Assembly: GCA_023386495.1 (NCBI GenBank)
Contig: JAEWJS010000031.1
Coordinates: 1-34,428, forward strand
Direction: 5' to 3'
Source of the DNA: Bacillota bacterium
GTDB lineage: Bacteria > Bacillota > Bacilli > Paenibacillales > Paenibacillaceae
DNA: 34,428 bases
A program made the position numbers and the translations under genes. Of the stretch, positions 29,191-34,428 are shown one piece after another. The first letter of the stretch is position 1; each line of letters begins with the position of its first letter. The notes beneath the pieces are model-generated. The model had not been told where the DNA came from and searched no databases. It saw nothing but the letters and a program-made list of their open reading frames with translations.

Positions 29191-30393
29191 ATGAAGAAAT
29201 TAGTATGGCTAGGCTGTCTGTCTTATCTTGTAATCGGCATGGCGCATGTCGTCGCGGGCGCCGTGCTGGAGCCCTTGCTGGATCATTATGGACTGGATTA
29301 CCGCGATGGCGGCCAGTGGATCATGAATCAATTCCTCGGATTCTTGTTCGGCGTCCTGGCGACGCCTTATATCATTCGGATGCTCGGCAGGCGCAATACG
29401 CTGCTCGTGGCGCTGGGGACGTTAACGGCGGCTGAAGCTGCCTACAGTCTGCTGCTGCCTTGGGGCTGGATGCTCGGCTTCGGTCCGGTCGCCGGCTTCG
29501 GCTTCGGGTTAACCGAAGCGGTGCTCGGCGCCATCATTATCGAGTTCGTCGTGGAGGGCAAGGCTTCGGCGATGACGCGCCTGGAGACGTTCTTCGGCCT
29601 CGGCGCGCTGGCGATGCCTGCTGTGGCAGGGGTGCTGATCGCGAACCAGGTGTGGCAGATGGCTTTTCCCGTCGTGACGGCGGTATCGGGCATTACGACA
29701 CTGCTCTGGCTGACGCTGTCCTTCGGCAAGCTCGACGACATGCTGGCCTATGATCCGCTCGCCCGCGCGGCGGGCAGGGCAGGGAGCGGCGCGCCGCCGA
29801 AGCCGCGCTATGTGCGGGCTTCGCTGCCGGTGCTGGTGATCGGCATGCTGTTCTTCGCGCTGTACGTGGGGATGGAGATGAGCTTCAGCAACTATCTGCC
29901 GTCGATTCTGAAAGAGCGGATGGGCATGGAGGAGGCTGTAGCGGCTTCCTCGCTCAGCATCTTCTGGGGCATGATGGTCGTGGGGCGGATTTTCTCCGGG
30001 CGCGTGGCCGAGTGGAGCGGGTACTTTCGGTACTTGCTGATCTCATCCGCGGTCGGCGCGGGCTTCCTCGTCCTGCTCGCGATGACGGGGCACGAGGTGA
30101 CCGGATTGGTCTGGACGGGACTCAGCGGCTTGTTCTTCTCGGGCGTGTTCGCCATTGGCCTGCTGTACGTGAACGGCAAGCTGCCGGGCATGACCGAGCG
30201 GACGACGAGCTATCTCGTCGCTGCAGGCGGCCTGGGCGGGGCGCTGCTCCCGAAGGCGACGGGCTGGTTCATGGACAACTACGGCGCGGTCGGCACGCTG
30301 TGGATGATCGCTGGCGCAGCGGCGATGCTGATCGTGCTGCTCGGCGCAATGGCGGCGGCGTCGCGGCGGGTGCCGGCGGAAGGCGGCCGGTAG
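29191..30393 (+). CDS. Major facilitator superfamily transporter
   Basis: A 400-residue membrane protein with 12 predicted helices in two halves, joined by a cytoplasmic loop near residues 190-210 (AAGRAGSGAPPKPR). The loop between helices 2 and 3 has RMLGRRNTLL, the MFS motif-A region. The second half has WGMMVVGRIFSGRVAEW. The pattern is like FucP/GlcP-type sugar or drug antiporters, but the substrate cannot be told. GAAGGAG precedes the ATG. The 3' end is followed by GC-rich DNA and the 51-bp repeat array. Confidence 0.85.
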   Translation: MKKLVWLGCLSYLVIGMAHVVAGAVLEPLLDHYGLDYRDGGQWIMNQFLGFLFGVLATPYIIRMLGRRNTLLVALGTLTAAEAAYSLLLPWGWMLGFGPVAGFGFGLTEAVLGAIIIEFVVEGKASAMTRLETFFGLGALAMPAVAGVLIANQVWQMAFPVVTAVSGITTLLWLTLSFGKLDDMLAYDPLARAAGRAGSGAPPKPRYVRASLPVLVIGMLFFALYVGMEMSFSNYLPSILKERMGMEEAVAASSLSIFWGMMVVGRIFSGRVAEWSGYFRYLLISSAVGAGFLVLLAMTGHEVTGLVWTGLSGLFFSGVFAIGLLYVNGKLPGMTERTTSYLVAAGGLGGALLPKATGWFMDNYGAVGTLWMIAGAAAMLIVLLGAMAAASRRVPAEGGR

Positions 30394-30500
30394 AGCGGCA
30401 GTAGGTGGTCGGTAGTGGGGAGGGGGCTATGGCGTTCGTCGCTTGATGCGACGCGGGCGCCGTGGCCCTTTTGTGTGAGGGGGCGGTGGTGTGAGGGGGC

Positions 30501-30908
30501 AACGAGAGCGGAAAACCGCCCTCGATCGCCGTATGCGGCGCTGCGGGGCGAAACGAGTGTGGAAAACCACCCTCGATCGCCGGAAGCGGTGCTGCGGGGC
30601 GAAACGAGAGCGGAAAACCGCCCTCGATCGCCGGAAGCGGCGCTGGAAGGCGCAACGAGAGCGGAAAACCGCCCTTGATCGCCGGAAGCGGCGCTGGAAG
30701 GCGCAACGAGTGCGGAAAACCGCCCTCGATCGCCGTATGCGGCGCTGGAGGGCGAAACGAGAGCGGAAAACCGCCCTCGATCGCCGGAAGCGGCGCTGGA
30801 AGGCGAAACGAGAGCGGAAAACCGCCCTCGATCGCCGTATGCGGCGCCGTGGGGCGAAACGAGAGCGGAAAACCGCCCTCGATCGCCGGAAGCGGTGCTG
30901 TGCCCTTA
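30501..30908. repeat. Tandem array of eight 51-bp hairpin-forming units
   Basis: Units begin with AACGAG at 30501, 30552, 30603, 30654, 30705, 30756, 30807 and 30858, spaced exactly 51 bp. Each holds two hairpins: GAG-n-GCGG-AAAA-CCGC-n-CTC, and CGCCG-loop-CGGCG whose loop is GAAG or TATG. Unit 2 has GTGG with CCAC in place of GCGG with CCGC, a paired change that keeps the stem. As 51 is a multiple of three, three reading frames stay open through the array, giving low-complexity peptides with no convincing start. The last unit decays at its end, five bases before the stop of the nuclease-like gene. Confidence 0.92.
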
Positions 30909-30912
30909 CGGG

Positions 30913-31596
30913 TCAGTACAGATCCGGACTTTGGAGAGAGCCGATGTATTCGTAGCAACTAATACGTGGAGACGCTCCGCGTGCCACAGCGCGGAACTTC
31001 CCCTTGTCTACCAGCAGGCGGCAGTACTTAACAACCGTGCTCTTATGCAACTCCAACTCCCGAGCTGCCTCATAGGGCCGGAGAACGCGATTGCGGCGGA
31101 TGGCGGCGCGCATGAGGTCGCGTTCGATCCGGGAATAAGGCCGAGCAGACGCCGACGCAGCACCTTGGTTCACGAGCAGATACGGTGCGAGAATGCTCCG
31201 CAGCATGGAGAGGACGAATGTGGGATTCTCCTTGAGCTCGTCGAGCGGGATGTAGTGGACACTGCAATCCTGCGCCTGAAGGTAGAGCCCACGGTTGAAG
31301 TCCTTGCGATACTGGGTGCGATCCGTGCCATGAGAGCCGTAGTCCATAATCTCGAAAATAAACCGCGAACCGCCCACTATCCACATGAAATCAGCATAGT
31401 ACGGCCGGCCCCGCCAGTCCTTCACTTCATACTCCGGATGCAGCCCGTGAAAATGTCCCGCCAACGGCCACCATACTCGCTCGACAAACAGACGGTTGCC
31501 GAAGCCGTGGCCGCGTCGGAGCGCATCGAGTCGCTCGCCGGTCCTCCTAGTCATATGTGCCTTAATCCACTGCTCGTGTTCGGTGTCGAACCCCAT
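30913..31596 (-). CDS. Nuclease-like (DUF559/VSR-type fold) protein with C-terminal winged helix
   Basis: A 227-residue protein. Residues about 53-125 resemble a PD-(D/E)xK-type domain of the DUF559/VSR kind: D69 in YYADFMWIV, E82 in FIFEIMDYGSHGTDRTQYRKDFNRGLYLQ, and later VHYIPLDELKENP. Where the family usually has E-x-D/K there is E82-I-M84-D85, so catalysis is uncertain. Residues 165-215 look like a winged helix (RIERDLMRAAIRRNRVLRPYEAARELELHKSTVVKYCRLLVDKGKFRAV). GGAGG lies ten bases before the ATG. The gene ends next to the repeat array. Function unknown. Confidence 0.7.
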   Translation of the reverse strand: MGFDTEHEQWIKAHMTRRTGERLDALRRGHGFGNRLFVERVWWPLAGHFHGLHPEYEVKDWRGRPYYADFMWIVGGSRFIFEIMDYGSHGTDRTQYRKDFNRGLYLQAQDCSVHYIPLDELKENPTFVLSMLRSILAPYLLVNQGAASASARPYSRIERDLMRAAIRRNRVLRPYEAARELELHKSTVVKYCRLLVDKGKFRAVARGASPRISCYEYIGSLQSPDLY

Positions 31597-31634
31597 TCGA
31601 GATCATCCTCCATTCGATAGTGTCGATGAACGCA

Positions 31635-31673
31635 GAAAGCCCCGCTCTTCCCATTGGGGATTAGGAGCGGGGC
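31635..31673 (-). terminator. Terminator of the SMP-30 gene
   Basis: GCCCCGCTC and GAGCGGGGC form a 9-bp stem with a further inner TCCCC/GGGA pairing, and TTTCTG follows on the minus strand. It separates the SMP-30 gene from the nuclease-like gene. The stretch 31597-31749 holds no other feature. Confidence 0.75.
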
Positions 31674-31749
31674 ATGCTTTGCCACGAAAATGATGCGTTA
31701 TGTGCTACATTTTGGCATAAAATGGCGACCTGCGCAATAACCCAACCGA

Positions 31750-32631
31750 TTACACCTTCGCGCGGTGCACTGGCAAGCCTGCGACGTCCAGCTTCACGCG
31801 GAACAGCCCGCCAGCTTGCGGCTGCTTGCGGAGCGCTGCTTCGTCGTTGCCGACTCGCGCGGTCGTGATGTACAGCTCGTCCAGGTTCACGCCGCCGAAT
31901 GCGCATGAGGTGACGTTGAGGACGGGAATCGGTATGGTGGCGAGCTTTTCCCCCGTGAGGGGATTCCAACGTCCCACCTGCGATCCGCCCCAGTGGCCGA
32001 TCCACAGCATACCTTCCGCATCGATGCTCATGCCGTCCGGTCCGCCCTCACCCTCGATGTCCGGGTACGTGATGGCGGGTCGGCGATTCGAGATCGCGCC
32101 TGTCGCGGCATCGTAGTCGAAGGCGTAGACGATGCGCTCGAAGGAGTCGATATAGTACATGATCGTCGCGTCGGCGTTCCAGGCGAGACCGTTGGAGCAG
32201 CCGACCTCGGACAGGCGGTGCGACAGCTGGCCGTTATCGAGCATGTACAGGTTGGCGTCGCGCTGCCACTTCGCACTCATCGTGCCTGCCCAGAAACGGC
32301 CGGACGGATCGCATTTGCCGTCGTTCATCCGGTTGGCTGGATTGGCGTCTTTGGTATGGGCGATAAGCGTCGACACGCCGTTCTCGAGGTCGAAACGGTA
32401 GAACCCGTCAGCGAGCGCGAGAATCCAGGTACCGTCTTGTGCTGGTACGGCGGCGCCGATTTTGTGCGGGAATTGGTGTTGGGTACGTCTGCCGTCACTC
32501 GGACGGAGGCGGTGCAGCGTGCAGCCCTCGATATCGACCCAGAAAATCTCCTGAAGCCGGTCGTCCCACACGGGCCCTTCGCCGAGTTGATTCTGTTCGT
32601 CTATGATGCATTCTGCTTGATAAGTCATCAT
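31750..32631 (-). CDS. SMP-30/gluconolactonase family protein
   Basis: A six-bladed beta-propeller lactonase of 293 residues. Family marks are the metal-ligand Glu in LGEGPVWD, Asn in ANRMNDGKCDPSGRFWAGTM, Asn in CSNGLAWN and Asp in GGPDGMSIDAEGMLWIGHWGGS. Members hydrolyse sugar-acid lactones such as gluconolactone, feeding sugar-acid catabolism. The frame extends to a TTG at 32652, but GGGAGG at 32646-32641 lies nine bases before the ATG at 32631, giving MMTYQAEC. A weaker LacI-type operator match lies upstream at 32734-32747. Confidence 0.9.
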   Translation of the reverse strand: MMTYQAECIIDEQNQLGEGPVWDDRLQEIFWVDIEGCTLHRLRPSDGRRTQHQFPHKIGAAVPAQDGTWILALADGFYRFDLENGVSTLIAHTKDANPANRMNDGKCDPSGRFWAGTMSAKWQRDANLYMLDNGQLSHRLSEVGCSNGLAWNADATIMYYIDSFERIVYAFDYDAATGAISNRRPAITYPDIEGEGGPDGMSIDAEGMLWIGHWGGSQVGRWNPLTGEKLATIPIPVLNVTSCAFGGVNLDELYITTARVGNDEAALRKQPQAGGLFRVKLDVAGLPVHRAKV

Positions 32632-32733
32632 GCTGAGGGGCCTCCCTATCAATCGGTAGTGGTGTCGCGTCTTGCTTGTTGAGGTTGTTCATAAGAGCTC
32701 GTGCACGATCGCGAAGCAACGTATCGGTCTTTA

Positions 32734-32747
32734 TGAACACGTACTTA
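32734..32747 (-). promoter_or_regulatory. Possible LacI-type operator upstream of the SMP-30 gene
   Basis: TGAACACGTACTTA agrees at 12 of 14 positions with the site before the VOC gene. It is about 100 bases upstream of the start. The palindrome is imperfect, so this is weaker than the other two. Confidence 0.3.
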
Positions 32748-32796
32748 TAGGGTATCAAAGATTGGCTAGGATTGGAATCGGGGAGTCGTATCGCCG

Positions 32797-33183
32797 TTAC
32801 TTATTCATCATTGCGCTATGCCATATCTCATATAATTCTGAGATGGACTGATTCAATATTCGCTCGACTGCCGTGTAATCGGGTTGCCGAATGATTCGGT
32901 TCAAGGTATCGACACCGTAGGTATCCGCGATATATTGGACCATGAGCCCGCTGTAAAAATACGCCGCACCACCGGCCTTGTCGAAGTACTCAGGGTCGGC
33001 GAACTGTTCGAGAGTCGGAATATCGTAGTAGAACGTCTTCGCTTGCATCTCTTCTGCCAGCTGTGCGGATGCGTAATAAGCCGTGCCTTCATCGAGCCAT
33101 TGGACCGTAGCGACATCCGGACTGATCTGCTGAATTATCTGATGCACGAAACTCGTATCATCATGGGAGTTTATTCCCTTCAT
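32797..33183 (-). pseudogene. C-terminal fragment of a gluzincin-type metallopeptidase
   Basis: A 128-residue frame. QWLDEGTAYYASAQL matches the zinc-ligand Glu segment of gluzincin peptidases (family form WLxEGxAxY), and AAYFYSGLMVQYIADTYG and the C-terminal helices fit too. The HExxH helix that should precede it appears as HQIIQ, so the catalytic Glu and second His are lost. There is no signal peptide, no N-terminal domain and no ribosome binding site. It is probably a decayed gene remnant; the bases upstream to 33300 show no recognisable peptidase sequence. Confidence 0.5.
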
Positions 33184-33384
33184 GGCGTTATAGTATTAAG
33201 AGTGCGCTAGGCTGGCATGCTATCGGTATGTTCATCATGGGATTCAGCAGCAGTCGCGCGGCTTTATTTTCAATATTCCACCACATTGTGGCTGGTATAT
33301 CGCGAGTTGAGAGGATTAGAGAATATATGAGGCGAATAGAGTGGGTAGTAGTGGATTGTGCCATTTGAGTCGGAGGTGTAGTTC

Positions 33385-34242
33385 GTGGAGCATATTGTGA
33401 GCATGAAGTGGCTGCTGGCGCGGCTGTATGAGCAGGACTTGGCGATCGTGGACTGCCGATTCCTGCTGAGCGACGCGGATGCAGGCAGGCGCAGCTATAG
33501 CGAGGGGTATATCCCCGGCGCGGTGTACATGGATCTGGAGCGGGATCTATCGGCTCCGGTGGGGGAGCATGGCGGACGTCATCCGCTGCCGGACGTGGGA
33601 GAGCTTGCGGCTAAGCTGGGGCGGGCCGGCATCGATCGGGGCACGCGTGTCGTGGCATACGATGACCAGGGCGGCGCGATGGCTTCCCGGCTCTGGTGGC
33701 TGCTGCGGTATATGGGGCATGATGCGGTGTATGTGATGGATCAGGGCTTCACCGCGTGGAAGGCGGCAGGTTATCTCGTGACTGATGCACAGCCTGCGAT
33801 TCGCGTTCCGAAAAGGTATGAGCCGGACGTGCAAGCGGCGATGCTGGCAGACGTGGATGCGGTGCGTGCGGCTAGCAACGAAGGCAGCAGCGTGCTCGTC
33901 GATTCACGCGAGACGCGGCGATACTTGGGGCTGGAAGAGCCGATTGATAAGGTGGCCGGACATATCCCGGGCGCGCGCAATTGGTTCTGGAAGGACAACC
34001 TGGACGAGCAAGGGCGCTGGCGGAGCGCGGAACAGATTGAGGAGCGTTTTGCTGCGGTGCCGAAGGATGCGGCAATCATTGTGTACTGCGGCTCGGGCGT
34101 CACGGCATGCCCGAACGTACTCGCGCTGGAGGCGGCGGGGTATCGCAACGTGAAGCTGTATGCGGGCAGTTGGAGTGATTGGATAACTTGGCAAGGGTCT
34201 GAGATCGCTACGGGAAGCGAAGAAGAACCGCAAGCAAAATAG
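33385..34242 (+). CDS. Sulfurtransferase (two-domain rhodanese)
   Basis: Transfers sulfane sulfur from thiosulfate or 3-mercaptopyruvate to an acceptor. The 285 residues hold two rhodanese domains: an inactive N-terminal one (IVDCRFLL, YIPGAVYMDLE, VVAYDDQGG) and an active C-terminal one with VLVDSRE, GHIPGARNWFW and the catalytic loop C235-GSGVTA. CG[ST]GVTA is closest to the 3-mercaptopyruvate sulfurtransferase/SseA loop, so the substrate may be mercaptopyruvate. The start is GTG with GGAGGTG six bases upstream. Confidence 0.93.
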   Translation: MEHIVSMKWLLARLYEQDLAIVDCRFLLSDADAGRRSYSEGYIPGAVYMDLERDLSAPVGEHGGRHPLPDVGELAAKLGRAGIDRGTRVVAYDDQGGAMASRLWWLLRYMGHDAVYVMDQGFTAWKAAGYLVTDAQPAIRVPKRYEPDVQAAMLADVDAVRAASNEGSSVLVDSRETRRYLGLEEPIDKVAGHIPGARNWFWKDNLDEQGRWRSAEQIEERFAAVPKDAAIIVYCGSGVTACPNVLALEAAGYRNVKLYAGSWSDWITWQGSEIATGSEEEPQAK

Positions 34243-34257
34243 CAGTATTGGACTTTG

Positions 34258-34301
34258 AATACAGGGCACGGTGAACTTGAACCCGTCGCTCTGTATTTTT
34301 T
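34258..34301 (+). terminator. Terminator of the sulfurtransferase gene
   Basis: AATACAG (34258-34264) and CTGTATT (34291-34297) close a stem that also pairs GCACGG with CCGTCGC, followed by T6. The rest of the window (34302-34428) shows only a short direct repeat, AGTCAACACG, at about 34311 and 34322, and no recognisable gene. Confidence 0.8.
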
Positions 34302-34428
34302 ATGCCCCGAAGTCAACACGGAGTCAACACGCGGTCTCTGAAAATACTTTCACGGCGCCCCGGACCGAGCACGCGCTCGTATGCCCTGTACAGGCACAAA
34401 GAAGGCCGGGAAGCCCACCATCTCGGTG

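Noticed and set aside
30501..30908. CRISPR array
   Set aside because: The whole 51-bp unit is repeated with no unique spacers, and no cas genes are present.
30269..30958. A 229-residue minus-strand ORF with 17-residue repeats (PLPAIEGGFPLSFR), and two plus-strand repeat ORFs
   Set aside because: All arise because the 51-bp unit has no stops in three frames. The minus ORF overlaps both the MFS gene and the nuclease-like gene, and none has a convincing ribosome binding site. The DNA-level stem conservation argues for structure instead.
34302..34428. End of an integrase or other mobile-element gene on the minus strand
   Set aside because: A short open stretch enters from the window edge, but no motif can be recognised and no start is visible.

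Overview
The window is chromosomal DNA of a GC-rich, endospore-forming, flagellated Firmicute, most likely a member of the Paenibacillaceae. Evidence for this is the gene order rRNA - guaB - dacA - pdxS - pdxT - serS - tRNA-Ser ... tadA, which is the origin-proximal order known from Bacillus. Strong GGAGG ribosome binding sites with frequent TTG and GTG starts, a Spo0E-like protein, a sporulation-type sensor kinase and a YkuI-type EAL protein point the same way. No phage, plasmid or insertion sequence is evident.

Layout. Positions 1-3600 hold the end of a 5S rRNA, a DUF4015 lipoprotein and guaB. Positions 3800-8190 hold dacA, the PLP synthase genes pdxS and pdxT, serS overlapping pdxT, and tRNA-Ser. 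The tRNA-Ser 3' end and its terminator are duplicated just downstream (8167-8491), followed by a gene-free island of short repeats. Positions 9040-11800 (minus strand) hold a TrpXYZ-like ABC transporter operon. Positions 12050-14000 carry three small genes of unknown function and a lipoprotein. Positions 14030-16420 (minus) carry a VOC protein, an SDR and a LacI-family regulator with matching operator-like palindromes. Positions 16480-17140 carry tRNA-Pro, a yolD gene with an SOS-box-like promoter, and tRNA-Arg.

Positions 17237-28457 form a signalling and motility stretch. It has a PilZ protein under a c-di-GMP-I riboswitch, a chemotaxis receptor, a Spo0E-like protein, tadA, a DnaA-box cluster, a sporulation-type histidine kinase, an NAD(P)-binding protein, an RluF-type pseudouridine synthase, motAB with a sigma-D-like promoter, and a YkuI-like EAL protein. 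Positions 28454-34428 carry accessory genes: an acetyltransferase with a Ser/Thr tail, an MFS transporter, an 8-copy 51-bp hairpin repeat array abutting a nuclease-like/HTH gene, an SMP-30 family hydrolase, a decayed peptidase fragment and a rhodanese.

The most noteworthy observations are four. (1) A c-di-GMP riboswitch controls a c-di-GMP-binding PilZ protein. (2) A cluster of four TTATNCACA DnaA boxes lies upstream of a sporulation-type kinase. (3) The 51-bp hairpin array shows a compensatory stem change and sits next to a nuclease-like gene. (4) The tRNA-Ser end duplication can fold back on the tRNA itself. All calls come from reading the sequence; no database search was run.
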